Notes: generated by a model from the sequence alone, not told the origin. Shown: positions 50,728-59,648, counted from the first letter of the stretch. The stretch: DNA of 64,000 bases from CADEDH01 sp963732695 (GCA_963732695.1 CAVTAP010000025.1:62001-126000), one strand, 5' to 3'. Translations and numbers: made by a program.

Positions 50728-51105
50728 ATGGCCGAGACCGGAGCCGGAGGGCGGGCGAAGGACGGTGAGGCGGGCGACAGCGACGCCGACGGGGCCGCTG
50801 TCCGCGCCGGGCCGCAACGCCGGGTCGAGCTGGTGGAGCCGGCCGCCCCCGACGACGGCCACAACGCCCGGATCGGGTTGGCGTTGCTGGCGTCGCTGGT
50901 GATCGGATTCGGCCCGCTGCGCGACGCGGCCCTCGGCAACGGCTCGTTCCCCCAGGCCGTGGGGCGCTACCTCCTCTGCCTCGCGGCCTGCGTGGGGGCG
51001 ATGCTCGTGTTGGGCCGGCTGCTCGACGGTGCCCCGCCCGAAGCGGACCCCGAGCCGGCCCCGACCGGGGGCGACGCAGGGTCAGATTCCCCAACCGACG
51101 AGTAG
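50728..51105 (+). CDS. Small protein with two TM segments
   Basis: A 125-residue protein not recognised. It has an acidic, low-complexity N-terminus (residues 1-45), two hydrophobic segments (IGLALLASLVIGFG, LLCLAACVGAMLVLG) and an acidic Pro-rich C-terminus. It follows the FlhF-position gene by 16 nt and shares its direction, so it may be part of the flhA operon. Confidence 0.5.
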   Translation: MAETGAGGRAKDGEAGDSDADGAAVRAGPQRRVELVEPAAPDDGHNARIGLALLASLVIGFGPLRDAALGNGSFPQAVGRYLLCLAACVGAMLVLGRLLDGAPPEADPEPAPTGGDAGSDSPTDE

Positions 51106-51132
51106 TGGCCGACCAAATGAGCCGTGACGAGC

Positions 51133-51138
51133 TAGCGT
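51133..51138 (+). promoter_or_regulatory. -10 element TAGCGT upstream of the glycosyltransferase
   Basis: TAGCGT is 8 nt from GTG 51147 (11 from GTG 51150), which argues for a GTG start later than the in-frame ATG at 51117. Confidence 0.45.
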
Positions 51139-51146
51139 CATGCGGC

Positions 51147-52022
51147 GTGGTGAGCCCAGAGGTGTCGGTGTGCATACCGGCGTTCCGGGCCGAGCCGTTT
51201 TTGCGCACGTCGATCGAGAGCGTGCTGGCCCAGACCTACGCCGACTGGGAGCTGGTCGTGGTCGACAACGCCAGCCCCGACCGCACGGGCGAGGTGGCCC
51301 GTTCCTACGACGATCCCCGGATCGTGGTGCACACCAACCCCTCCACGGTGCCCCTGGCCGACAACTGGAACCGGGCCGTGGGCCTGTGCCGGGGCCGGCT
51401 GGTGAAGGTGCTCCCGGCCGACGACCGGATCCGGCCCGACTGCCTGGAGCTCCAGGTGAAGACCATGGATGCCCACCCCAGCACGGCCCTCGTGGCCTGC
51501 CGGCGCGACCTGGTCGATGCCGACGGCCGGGTGCTGGCGGCCGGCCGGGGCCTGCGACGGCTCGACGGGCCCCGCTCCTCGGCCGAGGTGATCCGGGAGA
51601 TCCTGCGCAGCGGCATCAACCCGCTGGGCGAGCCCGGAGGCTGGCTGTTCCGCCGCGACGACTTCGAGCGGGTTGGCGGGTTCGACCCGGCGCTGGCCGG
51701 GGCCGTCGATCTCGACCTGGCCACCCGGCTCCTCCTCCGGGGTGATTTCGTCGGCCTGCCCGACCCCCTGGCCGTGTTCACCGTCCGGGGCGACTCCTAC
51801 ACCGCCCGCACCGTGCGGGCCCAGCTGGCGGAGCACCGCCGGCTCCTGCACCGCCTGGCCGCCGATCGGCGGTGGCCGGTGAGCCGGCGCCTGCTGTGGT
51901 GGGCGATGGGGGCCAGCCGGGTGGCGGCGGCCAAGCGCAGCCTTCTCTACCGCGCTTCCGACGGCCGCCTTCCCGGCGGGCGGGTGCTGCTCGCCGCCTG
52001 GTCGGGCCGGGCCCGGGCCTGA
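51147..52022 (+). CDS. Family 2 glycosyltransferase
   Basis: A 291-residue GT-A enzyme. PEVSVCIPAFRAEPFLRTSIESVLAQTYADWELVVVDNASPDRT is the GT2 N-terminal half (split here by function: strand, nucleotide loop, helix), KVLPADDRIRPDCL holds the metal-binding DDx motif and GAVDLDLATRLLLRG the acceptor-side acidic residue. It transfers a sugar from a nucleotide donor to an unknown acceptor. The location downstream of flagellar genes suggests possible flagellin glycosylation, but the long strand and the unlinked promoter make this only a hypothesis. No TM segments. Confidence 0.8.
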   Translation: MVSPEVSVCIPAFRAEPFLRTSIESVLAQTYADWELVVVDNASPDRTGEVARSYDDPRIVVHTNPSTVPLADNWNRAVGLCRGRLVKVLPADDRIRPDCLELQVKTMDAHPSTALVACRRDLVDADGRVLAAGRGLRRLDGPRSSAEVIREILRSGINPLGEPGGWLFRRDDFERVGGFDPALAGAVDLDLATRLLLRGDFVGLPDPLAVFTVRGDSYTARTVRAQLAEHRRLLHRLAADRRWPVSRRLLWWAMGASRVAAAKRSLLYRASDGRLPGGRVLLAAWSGRARA

Positions 52023-52119
52023 CCGGACGCCGGTCGGCCCGCCGGCTTGCCCCCGCCGCCGTTCTCGGCCAACCTGGCGCACACGATCCAGCGGAACACG
52101 CGAGGAAGGGGGTCAGTGC

Positions 52120-52620
52120 ATGGCAATCGAGCGCTTCCCGGTGGAAGGCAGCCACGTCATGATGTTCGCCCGTAGCATCGGCGATCCGAACCCGGTGTAC
52201 TACGACGCCGACTATGCCGCCGGCACCGAGGTGGGGGGCATACCCGCCCCGCCCACGTTCGTGCAGTCGAGCGCCCAGTTCGACCCCGACTACTTCCTGC
52301 GCCCGAAGATCGGCGAGCCCTGGTTCGGGTCGGGCAAGGAGCCCACCGGCATCAAGCGGGAGAGCTCCGGCGGTGGTGGCGGTGGCGGCGGTGGTGGCCT
52401 CCACGCCGAGCAGCACTACGAGTACCACCGGCCCCTGGTGGTGGGCGACGTGCTCACCGCCACCGTGCTGGAGGGCAAGACCTGGGAGAAGCAGGGCCGG
52501 CGGGCCGGCAAGCTCGTCTTCTCCGAGACGATCACCGAGTACCGCGATCAGAACGGCGAGCTGGTGGTGACCGCCCGCGGTGTGGGTGTCCGCACCGAGC
52601 GGCCGGCCACCAGCGGCTGA
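52120..52620 (+). CDS. MaoC N-terminal-like hotdog dehydratase with poly-Gly tract
   Basis: A 166-residue hotdog-fold protein like the FAS1_DH/MaoC N-terminal subunit (HadA/HadC type): RFPVEGSHVMMFARSIGDPNPVYYD, GGIPAPPTFVQ, and LHAEQHYEYHRPLVVGDVLTATV. A run of ten glycines (encoded at about 52370-52399) is inserted before the second half. It pairs with the next gene, 18 nt away, to form a (R)-hydroxyacyl dehydratase heterodimer, as HadAB of mycobacteria does (established for that pair). It may act on acyl-CoA or acyl-ACP. ATG with GGAAGGGGGTCAGTGC upstream. Confidence 0.8.
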   Translation: MAIERFPVEGSHVMMFARSIGDPNPVYYDADYAAGTEVGGIPAPPTFVQSSAQFDPDYFLRPKIGEPWFGSGKEPTGIKRESSGGGGGGGGGGLHAEQHYEYHRPLVVGDVLTATVLEGKTWEKQGRRAGKLVFSETITEYRDQNGELVVTARGVGVRTERPATSG

Positions 52621-52638
52621 GGGAAGAGAGGAACAGAG

Positions 52639-53061
52639 ATGGCACTGTCGGCAAGCAACGTCTCGGTGGGCCAGACCTTCGAGCAGGTGCTGGTGGAAGA
52701 CCTCAAGCGCACCCAGCTCGTGATGTACGCCGGTTCCTCCGGCGACTACAACCCGCTGCACTCCGATGAGCCGTTCGCCACCCAGGTGGCCGGCTATCCC
52801 AGCGTGTTCGCCCACGGCATGCTCACCATGGGCATGACCGGCCGGGTGCTGACCGACGCCCTGGGCGACGGCCGGCTCCTGGGCTACGGCGGCCGGTTCA
52901 CCTCCCAGGTGTTCCCCGGCGACAGCCTCAAGGGGGTCGCCACCATCACCTCGATCGACACCGTCGACGGTGTGCCGGTGGCCACCTTCACGATCTCCAC
53001 CACCAACCAGGACGGCGTGGAGGTCTTCTCGGGCGAGGCCCGGGGCCGCCTCGATCCTTGA
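52639..53061 (+). CDS. MaoC-family dehydratase (HadB-like)
   Basis: A 140-residue hotdog protein with the catalytic pair of the hydratase 2 motif: D36 and H41 in GDYNPLHSDEPFA, followed by VFAHGMLTMGMTGRVLTD. It would supply the active site of the heterodimer with the preceding gene. ATG 52639 has GGGAAGAGAGG upstream. Possible functions are 3-hydroxyacyl dehydration in fatty acid or ring-degradation pathways. Ends 77 nt before the acetyltransferase gene. Confidence 0.85.
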   Translation: MALSASNVSVGQTFEQVLVEDLKRTQLVMYAGSSGDYNPLHSDEPFATQVAGYPSVFAHGMLTMGMTGRVLTDALGDGRLLGYGGRFTSQVFPGDSLKGVATITSIDTVDGVPVATFTISTTNQDGVEVFSGEARGRLDP

Positions 53062-53125
53062 TCTTCGGGGGCCCGCCGCCCCCTCCCCCATCGCCGGTGG
53101 GGTCCCCATCCCCACCGCCTGCGCC

Positions 53126-53131
53126 TACGCT
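53126..53131 (+). promoter_or_regulatory. -10 element TACGCT, leaderless promoter of the GNAT fusion gene
   Basis: TACGCT is 7 nt before ATG 53139, no ribosome site. Confidence 0.55.
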
Positions 53132-53138
53132 CGATCCC

Positions 53139-55784
53139 ATGAGTGAGGAGCTGCTACCGCCCGGCTACCCCACGATGTGGGAGACCCACGCCGTGCTGTC
53201 CGACGGCTCGCCGGTGGAGCTCCGCCCGGTCCGCCCCGCCGACCGGGCCCTGATCGAGGTCTTCCACAAGCGCCAGTCGCCCGAGAGCATCTACTTCCGC
53301 TTCTTCCAGCACCGCCCGGAGCTGAGCGACAAGGAGCTCGACTACTTCACCACGATCGACTACGAGGCCCGCATGGCCTTCGTGGCCCTCGTGGGGGGCG
53401 AGCTGGTGGCCGTGGCCCGCTACGAGTCGTCGCCCTACGATCCCCGGCCCGAGGTGGCCTTCTTCGTAGACGACGGCCACCACGGCCTGGGGTTGGCCAC
53501 CCTCCTGCTCGAGTACCTGGCCGCCGCCGCCCGCAGCCGGGGGCTCACCGGCTTCGTGGCCAGCGTGCTGCCCGAGAACTACGCCATGCTCGGCGTGTTC
53601 CGCAAGGCGGGGTTCGGGGTGAAGACCCGGTTCGAGGACGGGGTGATCCAGGTCGAGCTCGACATCACCCTCACCCGCCACACCACCGACGTGATCGCCG
53701 AGCGCAACAGCCGGGCCCGCTCCCGCTCGGTGGCCCGCCTGCTCCGCCCCTCGTCGGTGGCCGTCGTCGGGGCGAGCCGCCAGCCCGGATCGGTGGGCCA
53801 CGGGCTGCTCCGCAGCCTGACCGACGGCGGGTTCACCGGCGAGATCTTCCCCGTCAATCCGGCGGCCGACGAGGTGCTGGGCCGGCGGTGCTGGCCGTCG
53901 CTGACCGCCATCGGCCGCCCGGTCGACCTGGTGATCGTGGCCGTGCCGGCCGCCGCCGTGGAGCAGGTGACGGCCGAGGCGGCCGAGGTCGGCTGCGGGG
54001 CGCTGCTGATCGTGTCGTCCGGCTTCGCCGAGGTGGGGCCGGCGGGAGCGGAGCGGGAGCGCCGCCTCGTCACCACCGCCCGCAACAACGGGATGCGTAT
54101 CGTGGGGCCGAACGCGTTCGGCCTGGTCAACACGGATCCGTCGGTGCAGCTGCGGGCCCTGTTCCTCCCCATCACCCCCACTCCGGGGCCGGTGGCGCTG
54201 ATGTCGGAGTCTGGCCCGCTGGGTGGCGCGGTGCTGGAGCGGATCTCTCAGGCCGGGCTCGGTATCTCGTCGTTCGTGGCCGCCGGCAACCGGGCCGACG
54301 TGTCGGTGAACGACGTGCTCGACTACTGGCTGACCGACGATGCCACCTCGGCCGTGCTCCTCTACGTTGAGAACTACGGCAACCTGCGCACCTTCGCCCG
54401 CACCGCCCGCACGGTGTCGGCCCGCAAACCGATCCTGGCCCTGCGGCCGCCCGACGAGGAGCTGACCGAACTGCTCTCCCGCTCCGGCGTGATCCTGGTG
54501 GAGGGCGTGGCCGGGCTGGCCGAGATGGCGCAGGTGACGGTGGGCCAACCCCTGCCGGCCGGGCGCCGGGTGGCGGTGGTGTCCAACGCCGCCTCGGTGG
54601 CTCGCCTGGCCGTGGCCGCCTGCCGGCGCCAAGGCCTCGAGGTGGTCCACCCCACCGCCGGCCGGGGCGAGCTGGGGCCGGGGGCCGGTGGCGGTGCGGT
54701 GCTGGTGGCCGACGTCGACGTGGTGGTGCCCGACGAGGAGCGGATCCGGCCCGACTACGACCAGGTGCTGGTGGCGGTGGCGGCCAGCGCCGAGGTCGAC
54801 GCTCTGCTGGTGGCCCTGGTGCCCACGCTCGAGCTCTCCGTCGACGACCTGGCGGCCCTGCTCCACCGGATCCACCGCACGATCCCCAAGCCGGTGGCGG
54901 CGGTGGGCCTGGTGGGTCCGGACCGCCTGGTGGCGCCGGGGGTGCCGCTCTACACCTTCCCCGAGGAGGCGGCCCGGTCGCTGGGGCGCCTCGCCACCTA
55001 CGCCGAGTGGCGGGCCCGGCACCTCGCCGACCAGGCCGAGGGTCGTGACCCGGTGGGGGAGGAGGCGGCGTTGGAGGCGGCGCTGCGGCCCCACCTCCAG
55101 GAGCTGCTGGCCGGTGATGCCGAGCAGACCCACACCCTGTGGTCACCGGCGCTGGAGGACCTCACCCAGCTCCTGGACCTGCCGGTGGCCCCATGGCGGC
55201 GGGCCGGCTCGCTCGACGAGGCGATGGCGGCCGGGGCCGAGCTGGGCTTCCCCGTGGTGCTCAAGGCGGCCAGCCCGGTGCGGCGCACGGTGGGAGAGGC
55301 GGGCGGGGCCGCCATCGACATCCACGACGAAGCCCAGCTGGCCGCCGCCTACGAGCGGATGCTCGCCGTGCGGGGCCCGGCCATGCTGCCGGTGGTGGTG
55401 CAGCGGATGGTCGAGGGCACGGCCCACGCCAAGCTGGAGCTGCACCAGGACCGCTACCAGGGGGCATGGGTGGCGGCCGGGCTCGGTGGCTCGGCCGGCG
55501 ACGTGGTGCGCCCCGTGGTGCGCCGGTTCCTCCCCCTGCTCGGCGGGGAGGCGGAGGAGATGGCGGCCGAGCTGAGCCGGGTCCTCCACCTCGACCGCCC
55601 GGCGCAGGAGGCGTTGGCCACCCTGGTGCGCCACCTGGCCCGGTTGGGGGCCGCCGTGCCCGAGCTGGCTCTGCTGACCCTGGATCCGGTGCTGGTGGCC
55701 GGCCCGGCCACGGCCGCCGTCGAGGTGGAGCTGGTGCTCCGGTCGGCCCGGCCCGACCCCCTGGCCGAGGTCCGGCGGCTGTGA
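53139..55784 (+). CDS. GNAT-acyl-CoA synthetase (NDP-forming) fusion, Pat-like
   Basis: An 881-residue protein acetyltransferase of the actinobacterial Pat type. Residues about 20-180 are GNAT (LRPVRPADRALIEVFH, FFVDDGHHGLGLATLLLEYLA, AMLGVFRKAGFGVKTRFEDGV). From about 200: CoA-binding domain (LRPSSVAVVGASRQPGSVGHGLL), ligase domain (IVGPNAFGLVN, ALMSESGPLGGAVLE) and, from about 655, an ATP-grasp-like domain (GFPVVLKAASPVRRT, GGAAIDIH). It resembles Pat regulators that acetylate lysines of acyl-CoA synthetases under control of the ligase-like domain. GNAT first in the order is unlike E. coli Pka, where it is last. Single-gene unit. Confidence 0.82.
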   Translation: MSEELLPPGYPTMWETHAVLSDGSPVELRPVRPADRALIEVFHKRQSPESIYFRFFQHRPELSDKELDYFTTIDYEARMAFVALVGGELVAVARYESSPYDPRPEVAFFVDDGHHGLGLATLLLEYLAAAARSRGLTGFVASVLPENYAMLGVFRKAGFGVKTRFEDGVIQVELDITLTRHTTDVIAERNSRARSRSVARLLRPSSVAVVGASRQPGSVGHGLLRSLTDGGFTGEIFPVNPAADEVLGRRCWPSLTAIGRPVDLVIVAVPAAAVEQVTAEAAEVGCGALLIVSSGFAEVGPAGAERERRLVTTARNNGMRIVGPNAFGLVNTDPSVQLRALFLPITPTPGPVALMSESGPLGGAVLERISQAGLGISSFVAAGNRADVSVNDVLDYWLTDDATSAVLLYVENYGNLRTFARTARTVSARKPILALRPPDEELTELLSRSGVILVEGVAGLAEMAQVTVGQPLPAGRRVAVVSNAASVARLAVAACRRQGLEVVHPTAGRGELGPGAGGGAVLVADVDVVVPDEERIRPDYDQVLVAVAASAEVDALLVALVPTLELSVDDLAALLHRIHRTIPKPVAAVGLVGPDRLVAPGVPLYTFPEEAARSLGRLATYAEWRARHLADQAEGRDPVGEEAALEAALRPHLQELLAGDAEQTHTLWSPALEDLTQLLDLPVAPWRRAGSLDEAMAAGAELGFPVVLKAASPVRRTVGEAGGAAIDIHDEAQLAAAYERMLAVRGPAMLPVVVQRMVEGTAHAKLELHQDRYQGAWVAAGLGGSAGDVVRPVVRRFLPLLGGEAEEMAAELSRVLHLDRPAQEALATLVRHLARLGAAVPELALLTLDPVLVAGPATAAVEVELVLRSARPDPLAEVRRL

Positions 55785-55799
55785 CCCGGCAAACGCGAG

Positions 55800-55842
55800 C
55801 TTGCACGCCCAACTCGCGCTGAGCGCGAGGTAGACGTGCAAG
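55800..55842. terminator. Hairpin between convergent GNAT fusion and citrate synthase genes
   Basis: Outer arms CTTGCACG (55800-55807) / CGTGCAAG (55835-55842) and inner arms CTCGCG (55813-55818) / CGCGAG (55824-55829). Suitable as a bidirectional terminator. Confidence 0.6.
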
Positions 55843-55877
55843 AAGCGGGGAGCAGTGCCCGGGTGCCCGGGTTCCCT

Positions 55878-57146
55878 CTAGCGGTCGCCGACGGCCACGT
55901 ACTCACGCACGTCGGGGCCGACATAGACCTGGCGGGGGCGGGAGATCTTGGAGTTCTGCTCCAGCGACTCCTGCCAGTGGGCCAGCCAGCCGGGCATGCG
56001 GCCGATGGCGAACAGCACGGTGAACATGTCCATCGGGAACTTCATGGCCTGGTAGATCAGGCCGGTGTAGAAGTCCACGTTGGGGTACAGGTTCCGGCTC
56101 TTGAAGTAGTCGTCGCTGAGGGCGATCTCTTCCAGCTTGAGGGCGATGTCGAGCAGGGGGCTCTTGCCCGTGACCTTGAACACCTCGTCGGCGTGGTTCT
56201 TCACGATGCGGGCCCGGGGATCGTAGGCCTTGTAGACCCGGTGGCCGAAGCCCATCAGCCGGTCCGACCCGCCCTTCACCGACTCGATGAAGGCGGGGAT
56301 GTTCTCGTACGAGCCGATCTCGGTGAGCATGTGGATCACGGCCTCGTTGGCTCCGCCGTGGCGGGGGCCGTACAGGGCGGCGGTGGCGCCGGCCACGGCC
56401 GAGAACGGGTCGGCGTGGGACGAGCCGATCACCCGCATGGCGGTGGTGGAGCAGTTCTGCTCGTGGTCGGCGTGGAGGATGAGCAGCACGTCGAGCGCCT
56501 TGGCCAGCACCGGGTCGGGCTCGTAGTGGGGCTCGGCCACCCGCCACATCATCGACAGGAAGTTCTCGGTGTAGTTCAGCGAGTTGTCGGGATAGACGAA
56601 CGGCATGCCGATCGAGGCCCGGTAGGCCATGGCGGCGATCGTGGGCGTCTTGGAGATCAGCCGGTTGATCTGGATCTGCCGGTTCTGGGGATCCTCGATG
56701 TCCTTGGCCTCGGGGTAGAACGTCGACAGGGCGGCCAGGGCCGACACCATCATCCCCATGGGATGGGCGTCGTGGTGGAAGCCGTCCATGAACCGGCGGC
56801 GCATGTTCTCGTGGAGGAACGTGTGGTAGGTCACGTCGTGGACCCACGTCTCCAGCTGATCCTTGGTGGGGAGGTCCCCGTGCAGCAGGAGGTAGCAAAC
56901 CTCGAGGTAGGTCGAGTGCTCGGCCAGCTCCTCGATGGGATAGCCGCGGTAGCGGAGGATGCCGTTCTCGCCGTCGAGCTCGGTGATGGCGCTCTGGGCT
57001 GACGCGGTGGTCATGTAACCGGGATCGAGGAACCAGACACCGGGAAGCACGTCGCTCCATGCCTTGGCGTCCACGCCCCCGTTCACGATGGGGGCCTCCA
57101 CCGACCGCCCGTTTCGGTTGTCGGTGATCGTTACGGTTTCAGGCAC
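55878..57146 (-). CDS. gltA: Citrate synthase
   Basis: A 422-residue type II (hexameric-class length) citrate synthase, condensing oxaloacetate and acetyl-CoA in the TCA cycle. Catalytic H263 (GPRHGGANE), H302 (GFGHRVYKA) and D358 (NVDFYTG) correspond to H264, H305 and D362 of E. coli GltA. GTG 57146 with AGGAG 8 nt upstream. A TAGATT -10 (57230-57225) with TGACTG 17 nt before it is the likely promoter. A second TCA gene, aconitase, sits at the right edge but is not in the same operon. Confidence 0.95.
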   Translation of the reverse strand: MPETVTITDNRNGRSVEAPIVNGGVDAKAWSDVLPGVWFLDPGYMTTASAQSAITELDGENGILRYRGYPIEELAEHSTYLEVCYLLLHGDLPTKDQLETWVHDVTYHTFLHENMRRRFMDGFHHDAHPMGMMVSALAALSTFYPEAKDIEDPQNRQIQINRLISKTPTIAAMAYRASIGMPFVYPDNSLNYTENFLSMMWRVAEPHYEPDPVLAKALDVLLILHADHEQNCSTTAMRVIGSSHADPFSAVAGATAALYGPRHGGANEAVIHMLTEIGSYENIPAFIESVKGGSDRLMGFGHRVYKAYDPRARIVKNHADEVFKVTGKSPLLDIALKLEEIALSDDYFKSRNLYPNVDFYTGLIYQAMKFPMDMFTVLFAIGRMPGWLAHWQESLEQNSKISRPRQVYVGPDVREYVAVGDR

Positions 57147-57224
57147 GCGTGCTTCTCCTGTCGCTGGAGGTCCATCTTCCGCACCACGCTGTGCGTGACC
57201 GTGACCGATGCTGGTTGGACCAGG

Positions 57225-57230
57225 AATCTA
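57225..57230 (-). promoter_or_regulatory. -10 element TAGATT of gltA
   Basis: TAGATT on the minus strand with a TGACTG -35 at 17-nt spacing; leader about 75 nt. Confidence 0.45.
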
Positions 57231-57352
57231 GCTGGACCGACGCTGTTCAGTCACACTCGCGACGCGTGTGTTCTCGCAATGTTCGCGGTGATGTAGTCGG
57301 CACCGTCGAACCGGACCTGAATCCCTTCGGTGTTCGTCGGAGACGAATCCGA

Positions 57353-57369
57353 GGAACCCGAAGGGTTCC
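57353..57369 (-). terminator. Terminator of the carboxyltransferase gene
   Basis: GGAACCC (57353-57359), GAA, GGGTTCC (57363-57369): a perfect 7-bp stem immediately after the stop codon. A further TTCGTC-GGA-GACGAA hairpin lies at 57333-57347. Confidence 0.65.
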
Positions 57370-57370
57370 C

Positions 57371-58711
57371 TTACAGAGGCGTGTTGTCGTGGCGGCGGGG
57401 GCGGAGCCGTTCCCGCTTCGTGGCCAGGAGGTCCAGGGCGGCGGCCAGCTCCCGACGGGTGTCGGCCGGGGTGACCATCGACGAGATCGAGGCCCGCTCG
57501 GCCGCCACCCAGGGGGTGAGCAGCTCGGCCTCGTACGCCTTCTCCAGCTCGGCCCGTTCCTCGGGTGACGCCTTGCGGTGCAGGATCTCCACCGCGCCCT
57601 TGGCCCCCATCACCGCCACCTCGGCCGAGGGCCAGGCCAGCATGAGGTCGTTGCCCATGTAGCGGGAGTCCATCACGATGTAGGCGCCGCCGTAGCTCTT
57701 GCGCAGGATCAGGCAGATCCGGGGCACGGTGGCCCGGGCGTAGGCGAAGGCCAGCTGGGCTCCGTGGCGGATCATGCCCCGCCACTCCAGGTCCTTGCCG
57801 GGCAGGAAACCGGAGGTGTCCACGAGGGTGAGCAGGGGGACGTTCAGGGCGTCGCACGTGGCCACGAACCGGGCGCCCTTCTGGGCCGCCGGGATGTCGA
57901 TGGCGCCAGCCAGGGCCTGGGTCTGGTTGGCCACCACGCCCACCGAGTGCCCGCCCACCGAGGCGAAGCCGGTGACCAGGTTGGGGGCCCATGCCTCCCG
58001 CAGCTCGAGGAACTGGCCGTCGTCGGCCAGGACCTCCACCACCTTGCGCACGTCGTAGGAACCGGTGGGGGAGGCGGGCAGCAGGTCGCCCGCCTCCGGC
58101 GTGGGCCGGTCGGACGGGTCGTCGGTGGGGATCCGGGGGGCCGGGAGATCGACGTGATCGGGCAGGTGGGCCAGCACGGCGCTCACGGCGTCGAGGGCGG
58201 CGTCGAGATCGTCGACCACCATCGAGGCCAGACCGGTTGACCGGTGGTGGGCCGTGATGCCCCCCAGGGCCGTACTGGTGATGGGCTCGCCGGTGTAGGC
58301 CTCCACCACCCGGGGCCCGGTGACGAAGGCGCAGGCGTCGGCCGTGAACACCACCACGTCGGCCAGGGCCAGCAGCAGGGCCGGGCCCGAGGTGAGGGGA
58401 CCGTGCACCACCATCAGCAGGGGGATGATCCCGCTCGCCGCCACCAGCTCCCGGGCCGCCCGGGCCCACCCGTCGGAGGCGTCGAGGCCCTCGTCGATCG
58501 CCACCCCGTTCATCGACAGCACCGCCACCAGCGGCAGGCGCTGCTCCCGGGCGGCGCGGATGGCCTCGGCCAGGGTCACGGCGTCGGCGGTGGTGAGGCC
58601 GGGCAGAGCGTCGGTGGGGGTGACGGTGACCAGGATCACGACGCGACCGTCGAGGTCCCGGGTGACAGCGGTCGTCAGCGGGCCCGACCGCGAGCGCAGT
58701 TGGAGGCTCAC
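57371..58711 (-). CDS. Acyl-CoA carboxylase carboxyltransferase (AccD/PccB-like)
   Basis: A 446-residue biotin-dependent carboxyltransferase with two crotonase-like halves. The second half is well conserved (NQTQALAGAIDIPAAQKGARFVATCDA, LVDTSGFLPG, CLILRKSYGGAYIVMDSRYMG, WPSAEVAVMGAKGAVEILHR). The first half (GLTTADAVTLAEAIRAAREQRLPLVAVLSMNG) is diverged and lacks the usual GQRAGTPRERI-like start, so the protein is 70-90 residues shorter than AccD5/PccB. It carboxylates acetyl-, propionyl- or another acyl-CoA with a partner biotin subunit not in the window. The GTG start lies 7 nt after TAGACA, whose TAG is the lysR stop codon. Confidence 0.8.
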   Translation of the reverse strand: MSLQLRSRSGPLTTAVTRDLDGRVVILVTVTPTDALPGLTTADAVTLAEAIRAAREQRLPLVAVLSMNGVAIDEGLDASDGWARAARELVAASGIIPLLMVVHGPLTSGPALLLALADVVVFTADACAFVTGPRVVEAYTGEPITSTALGGITAHHRSTGLASMVVDDLDAALDAVSAVLAHLPDHVDLPAPRIPTDDPSDRPTPEAGDLLPASPTGSYDVRKVVEVLADDGQFLELREAWAPNLVTGFASVGGHSVGVVANQTQALAGAIDIPAAQKGARFVATCDALNVPLLTLVDTSGFLPGKDLEWRGMIRHGAQLAFAYARATVPRICLILRKSYGGAYIVMDSRYMGNDLMLAWPSAEVAVMGAKGAVEILHRKASPEERAELEKAYEAELLTPWVAAERASISSMVTPADTRRELAAALDLLATKRERLRPRRHDNTPL

Positions 58712-58718
58712 GCCGTTC

Positions 58719-58724
58719 TGTCTA
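58719..58724 (-). promoter_or_regulatory. -10-like TAGACA overlapping the lysR stop
   Basis: TAGACA lies 7 nt before GTG 58711; its last base deviates from TANNNT. If used, the carboxyltransferase mRNA is leaderless and independent of lysR. Confidence 0.35.
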
Positions 58725-59648
58725 GCCGGTTTCGCTCGTGATGAGATGCAGACCCGGGACGTCGGGGGCCCGTTCGGCGATGATCTGGCGGACCACCCGT
58801 TCGGTGGTCTGGGCGGCCACCGTGGGCATGCCCCGGCGCCGGCTGGCCAGGCCTACGGTGCGGCGCGACATCCCGCTCACCGGGATCCGGGTCCAGGGGC
58901 CGCCGATCCACCCCGGGGCGGCCGTGGCCGGCACGATCGACACCCCGAAGCCCTGGAAGGCCAGCGAGGCCAGCAGCCGCATGCCGTCGATCTCCATCTT
59001 GGCCTTGATCCGCAGCCCGGCGGCCCGGAACGTGTCTTCCACCTCCCGGCGGAACGGGGTGCCCGGGGCGGCCAGCAACAGGGGATACCGGGCCAGGTCG
59101 GCCAGCGTGACCTCCCGGTCGATGCGGGCCAGCGGATGGTCCTTGGGTCCCACCACGATGTGGTCCTCGTGGAACAGGGGAAACGTGGTGACCTCGGTGT
59201 CGTCGACAGGGAGGGCCACCACTCCGAGGTCGAGCTCGCCGTCGAGCAGGCGCAGGTTGAGCGACCGGGTGGTGCCGTCGGCCACCACCAGCTGGATGTC
59301 GGGGGCGGAGCGGGCCAGCTCGTCGGCCAGGATGGGGGCCAGCCAGCGGGCGGTGGTGCCGATGATCCCCACCCGCACCACGCCCCGGGGCGAGCCCCGC
59401 AGGGAGGAGACGTCGGACTCCAGCGACGCCAGCTCGTTCTGGATGCGCCGCACCCGGAGCAGCACGGCTTCGCCCTCCTGGGTGGGGCGGCCGGTGGCCC
59501 GGTCGATCAGCACGGCGTCGAGCTCCCGCTCGAGGCGGGCCACGTGGGTGGATACATTCGACTGGACCGTGTGGGTGGCGCGGGCGGCGGCGGTGAAGCC
59601 CCCATGGTCGACGACGGCGAGGAAGGCCTGCAGCTGGCGGAGATCCAT
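58722..59648 (-). CDS. LysR-family transcriptional regulator
   Basis: A 308-residue LTTR. Winged HTH MDLRQLQAFLAVVDHGGFTAAARATHTVQSNVSTHVARLERELDAVL at the N-terminus (family helix-turn-helix), then the effector domain (RVGIIGTTARWLAPILADELARSAPDIQLVVADG, DGELDLGVVALPVDD, FHEDHIVVGPKDHPLA, LASLAFQGFGVSIVPATA). I chose ATG 59648 (LTTR start) over a start 45 codons upstream. It is 10 nt from the carboxyltransferase gene and may regulate it. No ribosome site. A palindrome upstream may be its operator. Confidence 0.88.
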   Translation of the reverse strand: MDLRQLQAFLAVVDHGGFTAAARATHTVQSNVSTHVARLERELDAVLIDRATGRPTQEGEAVLLRVRRIQNELASLESDVSSLRGSPRGVVRVGIIGTTARWLAPILADELARSAPDIQLVVADGTTRSLNLRLLDGELDLGVVALPVDDTEVTTFPLFHEDHIVVGPKDHPLARIDREVTLADLARYPLLLAAPGTPFRREVEDTFRAAGLRIKAKMEIDGMRLLASLAFQGFGVSIVPATAAPGWIGGPWTRIPVSGMSRRTVGLASRRRGMPTVAAQTTERVVRQIIAERAPDVPGLHLITSETG

